Origin: UBA7236 sp964463165
GTDB lineage: Bacteria > Bacteroidota > Bacteroidia > Chitinophagales > BACL12
Assembly (NCBI GenBank): GCA_964463165.1
Contig: CAYXBK010000003.1
Location: 186,001 to 250,000, forward strand
DNA length: 64,000 bases
Direction: 5' to 3'
The notes under the pieces are model-generated. The model saw only the letters and a program-made list of their open reading frames with translations. It did no database searches and was not told where the DNA came from. Below, one piece after another: positions 17,902 to 28,336 of this stretch (positions are counted from its first letter, which is position 1; every line of letters begins with the position of its first letter). The position numbers and the translations under genes were made by a program.

Positions 17902-20900
17902 GTGAAAACAATTTACGACTCTATTATTTTCATCAAACTACTATTTTTTATGACACACCTTTTCACAGCTATGCACATTCCCCGTGTCCGCATCCGAACA
18001 TCCGGACTATTTATTTTCTACCTGCTGTTATTCCTTGGATTTCGATCCTATGGTCAGGTGAACAGCTACATTTTTTCTCAATCCTCAGGTACTTATACTG
18101 AGATCGTGGGCGGAACCGTAGTTGCAACAGCAACAGTCGGAGGCACAGGAGCTGCTTCCCTTGATGATGTGATTTATAATGTTCCATCCGGAACAATTCC
18201 ATTCACATTTAATTTCAGTGGCGGCGGATATACCGGCCTGAATATTTCATCGAACGGATTTATCACATTTGGCGCAACAGCACCAACCACAACAACCTAT
18301 ACGTTCATATCGGCTACTACCGCATATAGTTCTGCAATTGGTGCGGTGGGAAGAGATATTCAGGGTCTGGTTCTCGCAGGAACGCTTGGTGAGATCAGAT
18401 ATGAAACAATAGGTGTTGCACCAAACCGGACATTTGTAATTCAATGGAAAAATTTCAGAAAATTCAATGCAGCCGGAGATAATATTAATTTCCAGATACG
18501 CCTCAACGAAGCAGGAGGTGTTGCCTCAGCTCAAACTGCTGAACTTGCTTATGGATCATTTGTATTAAATGCAACTTCAACAACTGTTCAGGTTGGATTG
18601 AGAGGATCCGTAAATACAGATTATAACGACAGGACAACAACAACAAACTGGGCAGCTACAACAGCCGGCCTGTCGAATGCTGCAAATTGTACGATGTCGA
18701 ATACCGTATTTCCGGCTTCAGGCCAGGTATTCACATTTGCTCCGCCGGTTGCATGTACTGGTACTCCTGATGCGGGATCTGCATCACCTGCCACATTTTC
18801 TACATGTTCAGGTTCAACAACTGTTTTAACCGCTTCAGGTTATACTACTGGAGCTTCAGGCTTTGTTTTCCAATGGGAAGAATCTCCTGATGGAATTGGG
18901 GGCTGGACAAACGTTGTTGGCGGAACTGGCGCAAATACTTCTTCTTATACAACAACAACATTACCAATTGGCAATAAATATTACAGATGCCGCTACACTT
19001 GTACGGCATCAGGATTAGATGATATAACAAATGTTTGTACCATCACGGGCACAAACTGTAATGTAGACTTTGATGTAACCTGGTCTTCCGGTGCTTCTTA
19101 CAGTTCCATTATGGGAACAGGTACAAACTACGCATGGTCATCAAGTTCAAATGACGACAACACATCACCTGCCGTATCACTTGCAGGAACCACATTTACT
19201 TATGCAGGACAAACAATTACAGGTATGAAAGCCTGCACAAACGGCTGGCTTACCTTAAATACCGCGGTTACTTCAACTACCTATCAAAATCAAATCGGCG
19301 CATCAACCGTAACAATGTGTGTCGCACCATTCTGGGAAGATCTTGTTACCCCGGAAAATAATCTTGGTACAGGTACTATTGCCACACTGAACAATCACAT
19401 GAAATATAAAATTGATGGTACGCTTGGAAGCGGAACAGCAATTATTACGCTCGAATGGTATGCAATGGAAACATTCCAGAATGCAGGTCCAAATCTGAAT
19501 TTCCAGGTGAAATTGTATGAATCAGGAAATGTGATTGAATTTATTTATGGAATCATGCAGGGCTTTGATGGTACCATCAGTGGTGCAGGGGCTCCGTATT
19601 CTTATTCCTATTCTGTCGGCCTCAACGGTCAAACCGTAAATGCCTTACCGGTTTCAGGTCAGGTGATGGCAATGCAGACTGAGAATACAAGAAATTTCAG
19701 TTATACATCCGCACAAATTGCAAATAAAGGCGTCAATAAATTGACAAAAATGCCCGAGTGTTATTCAAAACTAACCTTCACTCCGGGAACTTATACACCA
19801 TATGCAGGAGGTGGCGGTGCTCCGGTGAATGATGATCCGGGCGGAGCCGTTGTTTTAACAGCTCTTGCATCACCTCCCGCTGATCTTTGCGGAACATATT
19901 ATACATCTTACGGAGCAACCGCTTCACCATATACAGTATGTTCAGGAACAGCAGATGATGATGTATGGTTTAAATTCACATGCATCAATCCGACCACAAC
20001 AATTGAAGTTGTTTCTTCCGGCGGATACGATGCAGTAGTGGAAGTTTTAGACGCTTCACTTAGCCCGTTAACTCCAGCTTCATGCACAGATCTGCAGGGT
20101 GAGGGAAGAAAAGAAACAATTGCTTTAACAGGCCTTACATTCGGAGCCGACTATTATGTGCGTGTGTACCATAAACATGGCGGAACTCAGGCAACAGCTA
20201 CAGCAACAGTTTCGGGGGGTGCTGTTACATCCATCACATTAAATCCGGGTAGTTCAGGATATATGAACGGATTTTACGGCGGAGCAGGTAATACGGCTTC
20301 TCCAAATATTGTTATTTCCGGTGGTGGCGGTACAAATGCCGTTGCAACCGTAAATACTTCAGGAACCGATGCTGCACCTGGCGCAGTAACATCCATCACA
20401 TTAAATTCTGGCGGTTCAGGTTATACTTCAACACCAACCGTTACAATTGCGCCTCCGGGCGCAGGTATTTCCGGCGATTTTTCAATTGTAGTATTTGCAA
20501 CACCAGTTGCTCCTGCAAATGATGATTGTGCAACGGCTATTATGCTCACTGAAGAAGCTGGTTCTTGCACACCAGTATCTGGTTCAACAGCAGGCGGATC
20601 ACCTTCAGTTGGTCCCGCAGTATGTACAGGCACAGCTGATGATGACGTATGGTATGCATTTGTTGCAACAGATGTACAGGCAATTGTTACTGTTCAGAGT
20701 GGAGCAGGATTTAATGCAACTGTTCAGGCTTCTAGTGGTTCATGCGGATCACTTACTTCAATTGGTTGTGTGAATGCCACAGCAACAGGCGGCCTTGAAA
20801 CACTTTATCTCAGCGGCCTTACAACAGGTGCTACCTATTATGTAAGAGTGTATCACAATAACGCAGGTGCAGGAAGTGGTGCGTTTACAATTTGTGTATA

Positions 20901-23271
20901 TAATCCGGTTCCATCCTGTACTTCTTATTTAAGTCCTGCCGACGGAGCAGTTGATGTATTTACAAGTCCGACATTAACATGGAATGCTGCAACTTATGCA
21001 ACAAGCTATGATGTATATCTCGGCACACCAACACCATCGTTCGTTGCCAATGTTGCAACAACTTCATATGCACCGGCTTTACTTGCATCAGGCACTGTTT
21101 ATCAATGGCAGATTGTTCCAAAAAGTAATGCAGGCGCAGCAGTTGGTTGTACTACAATATGGAGTTTCACAACTGTAGCAGACTGCGCTGGAACACCAGC
21201 TGCAGCAGCAGCTACATCAACAGCTTCCAATGTATGTTCGAACCTTACAACATTTACTTTGAATGCGGTAGGAAGTTCAACAGACGGTGGCGTAACCTAC
21301 CAGTGGCAACGTGACAATGGTGGTGGTTATGTTGATATTCCGGGTGCAACATCACTTGCTTATGTTGCAACTGAAAGCGAAACAAATACTTATCAGTGCG
21401 TAATTACATGTACTGCGAGCGGGTTATCATCAGTTACCGTTCCACCGGTCACAGTTACATTCAATACCTCACCTCCGGGATCAACAATGGGATCTGCAAT
21501 TGTAATTCCATCGTTGCCATATTCAACATCCGGAAATAACCTTTCATCAAATTGCTATACCAGCACTTATGCGGGTTTAAATGCACAGTCATCACCTGAA
21601 AACTGGTATACCTATACACCAACTTGCAACGGAACAATTTTCATCGACGTTTGCGATCCGACAAGCACATTCGATTCATATATCCATTGGCTTGATAATA
21701 CCGGAACACAAATAGCCTATGATGACGATGACGAACCTGTTGGATGTCCTTACGGATTTTCATCTTCTCTTCCCGACCCGACATACACAAGTATCACACT
21801 TGTAGCCGGTCAAACATATTATATTGTAGTGGAAGGATTCTCAACAGACGAAGGAAATTATAATCTTACCGTTTCCGAATCAAGTTCATTCTCTACATTC
21901 TATGCTGATGTGGATGGTGACGGTTTTGGAGATCTATTAAATACAACTTCGGTATGTGATGGAATTGCACCGGTTGGATATGTTGGAAATTTTGATGATT
22001 GTAATGATGGTGATGCAGCTGTTAATCCGATTGCAACTGAAGTTTGTAATGGTTATGATGATGACTGCGATGCATTAAGTGATGATGCAGATCCTGGCGT
22101 AATCGGTTTATCTACATGGTATGCGGATAATGATGGAGATGGATTTGGAAATGCAGCAGTATCAACAAATGCATGTTTCCCTCCGGTAGGTTATACCGAT
22201 AATCCGGATGATTGTGATGATGAAGCAGCAACAACAAACCCGGGTGCAGATGAAATTTGCGGAAATGGTGCAGATGATAATTGCGACGGAACAATTGACG
22301 AAGGAACTGTATTCGAAACCTATTATGCAGATACAGATGATGACGGTTACGGTGATGCAGCAAGTTCAATCAGTGCATGCGACGGATTACCTGCAGGTTA
22401 TTCAACAGATAATACAGATTGCGACGATACACATGCAACGGTTTACCCTGGTGCACCGGAAATTTGCGATGGTTTGGATAATGATTGCGATGCCGAATAT
22501 GACGAAGGTGTTGTTAGTGCATCTATTTCGCCAACACCAGCCGCATCGGTTTGTAAAGATGATTTCTTCACTATGACTGCAAACGCAGGAGCAGGTTATA
22601 CATATCAGTGGTTTAAAAACGGTAATATTATTCTTGGTGCAACAAACCAGTTATATGATGCTACCAAACAAGGATATTATCAGGTGCAGGTTACAACTGC
22701 AGAAGGATGTTTTGCAATTTCTTCCGCAACATATCTCACCGTAAATCCAAAACCAAATGCAACGATTTCTGCTCCGCTCGGAACAAGTTTATGCACGACA
22801 GTTAAATTAAAAGTAACGCAAAACGTTGCATACTCTTATCAATGGTATCGTGAAGGTTCGCCAATTGCAGGTGCAACAGCATATCTGCATACGGCAACAT
22901 TACCGGGTTCTTATTATTGTATCGTTACTGCAACAGCAACAGGATGCTTCAGACAAAGTGCAACCTTGGTTGTTACTGCTTGTAAAGAAGGTGAAGCAAT
23001 TGTTTCTGCAGATCAGATCTCAATTTATCCGAATCCAACAGATCAGATATTTACAATTGATCTGAATGTGAGCGGAACTGATGCAGTTGATGCAATAATT
23101 AAAGTATATGATATTACCGGTAAAATAATTCTTGAACAAAACGGTGAAGTAATCAATGGCCATCTGAATGAACAGGTCGAATTAAATGATCAGATTCCGG
23201 GTGGTATTTATTCTGTTAAAGTGTTGGTTGGAAATAAAGAAATGAATAAAAATATAGTGATAGCTAAATAA
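17902..23271 (+). CDS. Giant secreted protein with MopE-type repeats, Ig-like domains and T9SS type A tail
   Basis: 1789 residues. The signal peptide is the hydrophobic run near residues 33-51 (SGLFIFYLLLFLGFRSYG), so the true start may be Met17 or Met24. The body holds two related beta-sandwich units (about 50-285 and 390-610), two DVWFKF/DVWYAF-type domains (about 650-770 and 875-1010) with a glycine-rich insert (AVTSITLNPGSSGY...AVTSITLNSGGSGY) between, a fibronectin-like domain, Ig-like segments (YQWQRDNGGGY; YQWYREGSPIAGA), three MopE-like acidic repeats (about 1331-1536; FYADVDGDGFGD, WYADNDGDGFGN, YYADTDDDGYGD, each followed by DDCND/DDCDD and CDGLDNDCD-like motifs), and a sorting tail from ISIYPNPTDQIF. 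The acidic repeats suggest calcium or copper binding. Confidence 0.87.
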   Translation: MKTIYDSIIFIKLLFFMTHLFTAMHIPRVRIRTSGLFIFYLLLFLGFRSYGQVNSYIFSQSSGTYTEIVGGTVVATATVGGTGAASLDDVIYNVPSGTIPFTFNFSGGGYTGLNISSNGFITFGATAPTTTTYTFISATTAYSSAIGAVGRDIQGLVLAGTLGEIRYETIGVAPNRTFVIQWKNFRKFNAAGDNINFQIRLNEAGGVASAQTAELAYGSFVLNATSTTVQVGLRGSVNTDYNDRTTTTNWAATTAGLSNAANCTMSNTVFPASGQVFTFAPPVACTGTPDAGSASPATFSTCSGSTTVLTASGYTTGASGFVFQWEESPDGIGGWTNVVGGTGANTSSYTTTTLPIGNKYYRCRYTCTASGLDDITNVCTITGTNCNVDFDVTWSSGASYSSIMGTGTNYAWSSSSNDDNTSPAVSLAGTTFTYAGQTITGMKACTNGWLTLNTAVTSTTYQNQIGASTVTMCVAPFWEDLVTPENNLGTGTIATLNNHMKYKIDGTLGSGTAIITLEWYAMETFQNAGPNLNFQVKLYESGNVIEFIYGIMQGFDGTISGAGAPYSYSYSVGLNGQTVNALPVSGQVMAMQTENTRNFSYTSAQIANKGVNKLTKMPECYSKLTFTPGTYTPYAGGGGAPVNDDPGGAVVLTALASPPADLCGTYYTSYGATASPYTVCSGTADDDVWFKFTCINPTTTIEVVSSGGYDAVVEVLDASLSPLTPASCTDLQGEGRKETIALTGLTFGADYYVRVYHKHGGTQATATATVSGGAVTSITLNPGSSGYMNGFYGGAGNTASPNIVISGGGGTNAVATVNTSGTDAAPGAVTSITLNSGGSGYTSTPTVTIAPPGAGISGDFSIVVFATPVAPANDDCATAIMLTEEAGSCTPVSGSTAGGSPSVGPAVCTGTADDDVWYAFVATDVQAIVTVQSGAGFNATVQASSGSCGSLTSIGCVNATATGGLETLYLSGLTTGATYYVRVYHNNAGAGSGAFTICVYNPVPSCTSYLSPADGAVDVFTSPTLTWNAATYATSYDVYLGTPTPSFVANVATTSYAPALLASGTVYQWQIVPKSNAGAAVGCTTIWSFTTVADCAGTPAAAAATSTASNVCSNLTTFTLNAVGSSTDGGVTYQWQRDNGGGYVDIPGATSLAYVATESETNTYQCVITCTASGLSSVTVPPVTVTFNTSPPGSTMGSAIVIPSLPYSTSGNNLSSNCYTSTYAGLNAQSSPENWYTYTPTCNGTIFIDVCDPTSTFDSYIHWLDNTGTQIAYDDDDEPVGCPYGFSSSLPDPTYTSITLVAGQTYYIVVEGFSTDEGNYNLTVSESSSFSTFYADVDGDGFGDLLNTTSVCDGIAPVGYVGNFDDCNDGDAAVNPIATEVCNGYDDDCDALSDDADPGVIGLSTWYADNDGDGFGNAAVSTNACFPPVGYTDNPDDCDDEAATTNPGADEICGNGADDNCDGTIDEGTVFETYYADTDDDGYGDAASSISACDGLPAGYSTDNTDCDDTHATVYPGAPEICDGLDNDCDAEYDEGVVSASISPTPAASVCKDDFFTMTANAGAGYTYQWFKNGNIILGATNQLYDATKQGYYQVQVTTAEGCFAISSATYLTVNPKPNATISAPLGTSLCTTVKLKVTQNVAYSYQWYREGSPIAGATAYLHTATLPGSYYCIVTATATGCFRQSATLVVTACKEGEAIVSADQISIYPNPTDQIFTIDLNVSGTDAVDAIIKVYDITGKIILEQNGEVINGHLNEQVELNDQIPGGIYSVKVLVGNKEMNKNIVIAK

Positions 23272-23289
23272 CAGGGTGAATTAAAAGTA

Positions 23290-23327
23290 AAACGGTCCTG
23301 TAGCATAATGCTGCAGGGCCGTTTTTA
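23290..23327. terminator. Long bidirectional hairpin terminator
   Basis: AACGGTCCTG pairs with CAGGGCCGTT (one G-T) and the inner AGCAT with ATGCT; a T-tract follows on the plus strand and an A-rich flank precedes. It lies between the convergent ends of the giant gene and the 198-codon gene. Confidence 0.85.
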
Positions 23328-23924
23328 TTAAATCGTTTGTTCCTTTTTAATTAGTTTGTCATGCGTCCTGTCTACTAATTCTGATCCCGCAAGCCAAAAC
23401 CATAAAATAAAAATCAATCCATTAAAAATCATTTCGACATCAGACCCGACATGTTTGGAAATGCGATGATAGTTGTCGGATATTGAAAATATGAAGGTGA
23501 TTGAAAAAATACTAAAAGCAATAAAACCATAAATAAACAAAAGCTTTTTTCTTACTTCAATATCGAGGATAAACCTTTTATACAGTTCAAAAAATGAAAT
23601 CATGGCTAAACCAGAAATCACCGGACCTATAGCTAATCCTGCAAATTCAAGTGACCAGGTAACCATAAAACCAAAACAATATATGAACCACGAAAAAAGG
23701 GCGAAAGAAAAAACCATGATGGGCCTTATTGTTATTTGAAATAAACTGAAAGCAACTGCAACAATGGTAAATAATAAGCCAGGTACGAGATGGGTGAATT
23801 GAATACTTATGCCAAGAAAATTAATGTCAATAAAATATGTATAATAAAAGTTAAAAAATAAATAGGACGATGCAATGCCTGAAAAAAGAAATAAAAACTT
23901 CCACAAAATTTTGCTTCGTTTCAT
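23328..23924 (-). CDS. Hypothetical multi-pass membrane protein
   Basis: 198 residues with about six hydrophobic helices (e.g. ILWKFLFLFSGIASSYLFF, GLLFTIVAVAFSLFQITI, PIMVFSFALFSWFIYCFGF, IYGFIAFSIFSITFIFSI, LIFILWFWLAGSELV). No family recognised. It follows purM by 14 bases on the same strand and is probably cotranscribed with it; nothing links it to purine synthesis. Confidence 0.72.
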   Translation of the reverse strand: MKRSKILWKFLFLFSGIASSYLFFNFYYTYFIDINFLGISIQFTHLVPGLLFTIVAVAFSLFQITIRPIMVFSFALFSWFIYCFGFMVTWSLEFAGLAIGPVISGLAMISFFELYKRFILDIEVRKKLLFIYGFIAFSIFSITFIFSISDNYHRISKHVGSDVEMIFNGLIFILWFWLAGSELVDRTHDKLIKKEQTI

Positions 23925-23938
23925 TGATTCAGTTTCAA

Positions 23939-25108
23939 TTAGCTGCCATATTCAAATGCCCCCATTTCAGTTTTTACCGTTACTTTCTTTTTATCTGAAG
24001 CCTCAACATAACCGATCAGCTGCGCATCAATTTCAAATTGTTTGGAGATGGAAATTATTTCCTCCGCAGTTTTTTCATCCGTATAAATTTCCAGGCGTTG
24101 GCCCATATTAAATACACGGTACATTTCCTTCCAGTCCGTTTTACTTTCTTCCTGAATTAATTTGAAAAGCGGCGGCGTATTAAATAAATTATTTTTTACA
24201 ATATGCACATCATCTGCGAAATGCAGCACTTTTGTCAGTCCGCCTCCCGAACAATGAATGATTCCGTCAATTTCATTTTTATATTGCGAAAGAATTGCTT
24301 TCAAAACCGGTAAATAGGTTCTGGTAGGAGATAAAACCAATTTACCGATATCCGTATTTATCCCATCTGCCTGATCTGTAACTTTTTTTGTCCCGGTGTA
24401 GATTACATTTTTATCTATTGCAGGATTATAACTTTCAGGATATTTTTCGGCATATATATTTGAAAATACATCATGTCTTGCAGATGTTAATCCATTACTT
24501 CCCATGCCGCCATTATAGGCGTCTTCATAATTGGATTTCCCGTAACTTGCCAGGCCCACAATCACATTTCCGGGTTTGATATTATTAATTACCAGATCTG
24601 CTTTTTTTAATCTTGCAAATGCAGTAATGCCGACATCAATTGTGCGGACAATATCACCTACATCAGCAGTTTCTCCTCCCGCATGGTGAATCGAAATTCC
24701 AAAATCATGCATACGCCCGATAAAATCCATCGTTCCTTCGATCACATATTTCAATACTTCGCCGGGTATAAGTGATTTGTTGCGGCCAATTGTAGATGAA
24801 ATGATGATATCATCAACGGCACCAACGCATGCCATATCATCGAGATTCATAACGAGGGCATCCTGCGCAATTCCTTTCCAGACATCCAGATCTCCCGTTT
24901 CCTTCCAGTAAATATAGGCGAGTGAAGTTTTTGTGCCCGCCGTATCAGCATGCATGATATTGCAAAACTGCGGGTCTCCGCCTGCAAAATCAGGCAGGAT
25001 TTTACAAAATGCTTTTGGAAACAAGCCCTTATCCAGTTTTTCTATCGCCTGATGTACTTCTTCTTTTTGAGATGAAACGCCACGCAGGCCATACTTGTCA
25101 ACGCTCAT
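23939..25108 (-). CDS. purM: Phosphoribosylformylglycinamidine cyclo-ligase (AIR synthase)
   Basis: Closes the imidazole ring of 5-aminoimidazole ribotide in de novo purine synthesis, using ATP. 389 residues, as in the longer Bacteroidota form. PurM features: HADTAGTKTSLAYIYW, LVMNLDDMACVGA, HHAGGETADVGDIVRTIDVG, the central GNVIVGLASYGKSNYED, and C-terminal IIHCSGGGLTKVLHFADDVHIV with FNMGQRLEIY. The promoter element TAATTTTG ends only four bases before the ATG, so the message may be nearly leaderless. Confidence 0.93.
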   Translation of the reverse strand: MSVDKYGLRGVSSQKEEVHQAIEKLDKGLFPKAFCKILPDFAGGDPQFCNIMHADTAGTKTSLAYIYWKETGDLDVWKGIAQDALVMNLDDMACVGAVDDIIISSTIGRNKSLIPGEVLKYVIEGTMDFIGRMHDFGISIHHAGGETADVGDIVRTIDVGITAFARLKKADLVINNIKPGNVIVGLASYGKSNYEDAYNGGMGSNGLTSARHDVFSNIYAEKYPESYNPAIDKNVIYTGTKKVTDQADGINTDIGKLVLSPTRTYLPVLKAILSQYKNEIDGIIHCSGGGLTKVLHFADDVHIVKNNLFNTPPLFKLIQEESKTDWKEMYRVFNMGQRLEIYTDEKTAEEIISISKQFEIDAQLIGYVEASDKKKVTVKTEMGAFEYGS

Positions 25109-25112
25109 GCTG

Positions 25113-25120
25113 CAAAATTA
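25113..25120 (-). promoter_or_regulatory. -7 element TAATTTTG four bases before purM ATG
   Basis: Matches TAnnTTTG. Its position predicts transcription starting at or within a few bases of the start codon. Confidence 0.45.
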
Positions 25121-25241
25121 CGCATTCGCAGTTAGGGTGAGCTGATATACCATCAAACATTATCAATTTGGATATTTAATAATATCTTAATGATTTCTTC
25201 ACAGGATTCACCTTATCCTCTTTTTATTTTTATGCTTCGCT

Positions 25242-25249
25242 TAAATTTG
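25242..25249 (+). promoter_or_regulatory. -7 element TAAATTTG of the ppk1-ppx operon
   Basis: Matches TAnnTTTG, 20 bases before the ppk1 ATG; upstream sequence is T-rich but lacks a clear TTTG. Confidence 0.45.
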
Positions 25250-25269
25250 CCTTCGGGAGAATTTAAGCT

Positions 25270-27381
25270 ATGCCACGGAAAAAGAATAAAAAATCGTTGA
25301 AAGTCAAATTTATACATCGCGATATCAGCTGGTTGTCTTTTAACGAGCGTGTGTTGCAGGAAGCGGAAGATAAAAATGTGCCCTTGAATGAACGTGTGCG
25401 GTTTCTCGGTATTTTTTCAAATAATCAGGATGAGTTTTTCAGAGTGCGTGTTGCTACGCTGCGACGCCTTGCCAAAGTAAATAAAGCACAGATCAAAAAA
25501 TTAGAAGAGGATCCGGCCAAGATTTTAAATCAGATTCAAAAACGGGTGCTTGTGCTCAAAAACAGATTCGACAATGCGTATCTGCATATTGTCGAAGAAT
25601 TGAAAAAAGAAAAGATCCATATTTTAAATGAAAAGGAGATCAGTACGGAACAGGGCGACCTGATCAAAAATTATTTTAATGAAACAGTGCGCCAGGGTTT
25701 GTTTCCGATCATGCTCGATAATCAGAAAAAAATCCCTCTGCTCAACGATAAATCCATTTATCTCGCGGTGCGTATTACTAAAAAAGATAAACCGCAGGCA
25801 ACACGTTATTCATTAATTGAAGTACCGGAAGCGATCACACGTTTTTTCCTGTTACCTGGTGAAGGGGATAAAAAATTCATCATTTTGCTCGATGATATTA
25901 TCCGTTATAATCTCAGTTCGATCTATTATATTTTTAATTACGACCATATCGAGGCATATACAATTAAGATCACCCGCGATGCAGAACTTGAACTCGATCA
26001 GGATCTTTCACAAAGTTTACTCGAGCTGGTGGCAAAAAGTTTGAAACGCCGCACAAAAGGTGAAACAACACGCTTTATTTATGATGCGGAAATGCCGGAA
26101 GAAATGCTGCAATTTTTTGCAAAGAAAATGAAGTTGCAGAGAAATGATGCAATTATTCCCGGAGCACGCTATCATAATTTTAAAGATTTTATGAAATTTC
26201 CTGATTTAGGAAAACCGCATTTGCGTTTTGCTGACCAGCACCCGCTGAATCATCCTTTATTAAGTACGAATTCGAGTATCACAAGCGTGTTGCGGCAAAA
26301 AGATATATTACTGCATTTACCGTATCAGAGTTTTCATCATATCATCGATTTACTGAGAGAGGCCGCAATTAATCCGAATGTTACGCAAATTCATATGACC
26401 TTATATCGTGTTGCGCAACATTCAAATGTTGTGATGAGTTTGATCAACGCTGCAAGAAATGGTAAACAGGTGGTGGTGGTAATGGAATTAAAAGCAAGAT
26501 TTGATGAAGAAAATAATATCTACTGGGCGAATCGTTTACAGGAAGAAGGTGTAACGGTTTTATTCGGCGCAAATACATTGAAAGTGCATTCCAAATTATG
26601 CCTGATCACACATAACCATGAAGGAAAAAACGTGCATTATGCAATTGTGGGAACAGGAAATTTTAACGAGAACACAGCCAGAGTATATACGGATCTGTTT
26701 TTACTTACATCCAATCCCGCTATTACAAAAGAGGTAAAGAAAATATTTTCTTTTTTTGAAAATACATTTGATGTAGGGAAATATAAAAACCTGCTCATCG
26801 CACCTGTGAATTTACGCAAACGCATGAAAGAACTGATCTCCCGCGAAATAAAAAATGCGAAGGAGGGCAAGCCTGCATTTATTTCAATGAAAGTAAATAA
26901 CCTGGTGGATAAGGAGATCATAAAAAAATTATATGACGCAAGTAATGCGGGTGTAAAGATCAGGCTTATCGTGCGGGCAACATGCTCGCTTGTGCCGGGT
27001 GTGGCGGGATTAAGTGAAAATATTCAGGCGGTAAGTATCCTCGACCGCTATCTCGAACACCCGCGGATCTATTGGTTTCACAATAACGGAAAGGAAGAAA
27101 TATATATCGGTTCAGCTGACATGATGGAACGCAATATGGATTTCAGAGTGGAGGTGCTGGTGAATATCCTTCATAAGGAAATCAGAGCACAATTGAAAGA
27201 AATATTTGAATTGCAATGGAAAGATAATGTGAAAGCAAGAACATTATTATTCGGGCATTTAAATGAATATATCGTGCGGAATAAAACAAAGGAAACAGTT
27301 CAGAGCCAGCTTGCACTTTATGAGTATTTCAAAAAGTATTTTGAGAATAATATTGTTCAGACGGAAACTATAAAAAAATAA
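25270..27381 (+). CDS. ppk1: Polyphosphate kinase 1
   Basis: Reversibly transfers the terminal phosphate of ATP to inorganic polyphosphate. 703 residues, the usual length. N-terminal domain starts FIHRDISWLSFNERVLQEA; the middle has SNNQDEFFRVRVATLRR; the catalytic domains include HMTLYRVAQHSNVVMSLINAA, the phosphohistidine segment LKVHSKLCLI, YAIVGTGNFNENTARVYTD and the C-terminal IYIGSADMMERNMDFRVEV. The next gene, an exopolyphosphatase, starts three bases after the stop, so synthesis and breakdown of polyphosphate are encoded in one operon. Confidence 0.96.
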   Translation: MPRKKNKKSLKVKFIHRDISWLSFNERVLQEAEDKNVPLNERVRFLGIFSNNQDEFFRVRVATLRRLAKVNKAQIKKLEEDPAKILNQIQKRVLVLKNRFDNAYLHIVEELKKEKIHILNEKEISTEQGDLIKNYFNETVRQGLFPIMLDNQKKIPLLNDKSIYLAVRITKKDKPQATRYSLIEVPEAITRFFLLPGEGDKKFIILLDDIIRYNLSSIYYIFNYDHIEAYTIKITRDAELELDQDLSQSLLELVAKSLKRRTKGETTRFIYDAEMPEEMLQFFAKKMKLQRNDAIIPGARYHNFKDFMKFPDLGKPHLRFADQHPLNHPLLSTNSSITSVLRQKDILLHLPYQSFHHIIDLLREAAINPNVTQIHMTLYRVAQHSNVVMSLINAARNGKQVVVVMELKARFDEENNIYWANRLQEEGVTVLFGANTLKVHSKLCLITHNHEGKNVHYAIVGTGNFNENTARVYTDLFLLTSNPAITKEVKKIFSFFENTFDVGKYKNLLIAPVNLRKRMKELISREIKNAKEGKPAFISMKVNNLVDKEIIKKLYDASNAGVKIRLIVRATCSLVPGVAGLSENIQAVSILDRYLEHPRIYWFHNNGKEEIYIGSADMMERNMDFRVEVLVNILHKEIRAQLKEIFELQWKDNVKARTLLFGHLNEYIVRNKTKETVQSQLALYEYFKKYFENNIVQTETIKK

Positions 27382-27384
27382 GAA

Positions 27385-28281
27385 GTGAAATTTGCAGCTA
27401 TAGATATCGGAAGTAATGCGATCAGATTATTAATTGAGAATGTTTTTGAAACACCTGCCGGGCCGGTCTTTCATAAAGACAGCCTCATTCGTGTACCTGT
27501 GCGTTTGGGGGAGGAAGCTTTTACGGACAAAAAATTTTCACAGGAAAAAATAGATCTGGTGGTGAAAGCAATGATCGCCATGAAACACCTGATTGATATA
27601 CATAAGGTGACTGCATATAAAGTTTGTGCAACATCTGCAATGCGTGAAGCTGAAAACAGTTTTGAAATTGTGGATCGGGTGAAAATGGAAACCGGCATGC
27701 ACATTCAAATCATCAGCGGTGATAAAGAAGGAAAAACAATTCTTGAATTACCTCTTGAACAATACGGATTGAACCCGAAAGATTATTTCCTCTATATTGA
27801 TGTAGGCGGAGGAAGTACCGAACTTGCATTTTTTGGAAACAATCAGTTGATTCAAAACAGGTCATTTCCGATCGGAACATTGCGATTGCTCAACGATCAG
27901 GTAAATGAAAATGAATGGAAGGAAATGATGACATGGATCAAAAAATATAAACCGCAAAATTTTGAATTGAATGTGCTTGGTGTTGGCGGGAATATCAACC
28001 ACGTGATGAAGAATTATGGAAAAACAGGAAAAAGCTTTTTAAATCTTTCCACTTTGAAACGCATCATGGTGTATATTGATGGCCTGAGTATGGGTGAACG
28101 TGTACGGAACCTGGGACTCAAACCCGATCGTGCAGATGTGATCGTGCCGGCACTGCGTATATATATTCATGTGATGAAATGGACGTCTACGGATAAAATA
28201 TTTGTGCCGAAACAGGGATTAAGCGATGCAATCATTTCCGAACTGTTTCATGAATGGAGTAAAAAACCTGTTGTTGCCTGA
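27385..28281 (+). CDS. ppx: Ppx/GppA-type exopolyphosphatase
   Basis: Member of the ASKHA (sugar kinase/Hsp70/actin) phosphatases that cleave polyphosphate or pppGpp. 298 residues, i.e. the short two-lobe form without the C-terminal HD region. Phosphate-binding motif IDIGSNAIRLLI at the N-terminus, CATSAMREAENS, the DVGGGSTELAFF loop, and GVGGNINHV. It starts with GTG three bases after ppk1, which argues for translational coupling. Specificity between polyP and pppGpp cannot be told. Confidence 0.92.
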   Translation: MKFAAIDIGSNAIRLLIENVFETPAGPVFHKDSLIRVPVRLGEEAFTDKKFSQEKIDLVVKAMIAMKHLIDIHKVTAYKVCATSAMREAENSFEIVDRVKMETGMHIQIISGDKEGKTILELPLEQYGLNPKDYFLYIDVGGGSTELAFFGNNQLIQNRSFPIGTLRLLNDQVNENEWKEMMTWIKKYKPQNFELNVLGVGGNINHVMKNYGKTGKSFLNLSTLKRIMVYIDGLSMGERVRNLGLKPDRADVIVPALRIYIHVMKWTSTDKIFVPKQGLSDAIISELFHEWSKKPVVA

Positions 28282-28336
28282 AATCTTTTCTTTCTGATTT
28301 TCTTCCTTTGCCGATTCTGATTTAATTTGCATACCA

